DNA from: an uncultured Ruminiclostridium sp.
Lineage (GTDB): Bacteria; Bacillota; Clostridia; Oscillospirales; Ruminococcaceae
NCBI GenBank assembly: GCA_934462775.1
Contig: CAKSIR010000132.1
Coordinates: forward strand, 1-6,134
Direction: 5' to 3'
Length of the DNA: 6,134 bases
Both the position numbers and the translations under genes were made by a program. This document shows, piece after piece, positions 6,133 through 6,134 of the stretch (position 1 is the stretch's first letter; each line of letters begins with the position of its first letter). A model generated the notes under the pieces. That model was given only the letters and a program-made list of their open reading frames with translations, was not told the DNA's origin and ran no database searches.

Positions 6133-6134
6133 GA

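Noticed and set aside
1..6134. CRISPR array, tRNA, rRNA or known riboswitch
   Set aside because: There are no regularly spaced direct repeats, and I recognise no cloverleaf or known aptamer core in the spacers. The leaders of both genes are too short for a riboswitch.

Overview
The window is a short, gene-dense stretch read entirely from the minus strand. It probably comes from a Gram-positive Clostridia-type gut bacterium of the Ruminococcus/Oscillospiraceae kind. This rests on near-balanced base composition, strong GGAGG ribosome binding sites, short intrinsic terminators, AT-rich promoters, and intergenic spacers full of small hairpins. The organism call is an inference; the window holds no marker gene.

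Layout in the direction of transcription (right to left): the right edge (about 5900-6134) is an intergenic spacer with a terminator for a minus-strand gene beyond the window, plus several further inverted repeats. Next comes a promoter at 5854-5882 and gene A (5814 to 2992, 940 aa). A 183-bp spacer follows, carrying a second promoter of the same design at 2855-2883, and then gene B (2808 to 106, 900 aa). An intrinsic terminator (102-69) sits directly after the gene B stop codon. The last ~68 bases hold no supported gene.

Genes A and B are paralogues that align from end to end. They share the N-terminal SYxxYMK start, an EWGE/MLEG block, an invariant TEKRSFWTWLKQLFG block, an AMGGLxCD block and a charged Pro/Glu/Lys-rich C-terminal tail. 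I do not recognise the family. Neither protein has a signal peptide, an obvious membrane span or a catalytic motif I can name, so both are best called large, probably cytoplasmic, mostly helical proteins of unknown function.

Two observations stand out. First, each gene has its own promoter of the form TGTAAC-N16-CGTATAA. This resembles the promoters of extracytoplasmic-function (ECF) sigma factors such as Bacillus SigW/SigX, so the pair may belong to an envelope-stress or other ECF regulon. Second, 45 bp around the RSFWTWLKQLFG codons are identical at every base, silent positions included, in two genes whose proteins otherwise differ at most positions.
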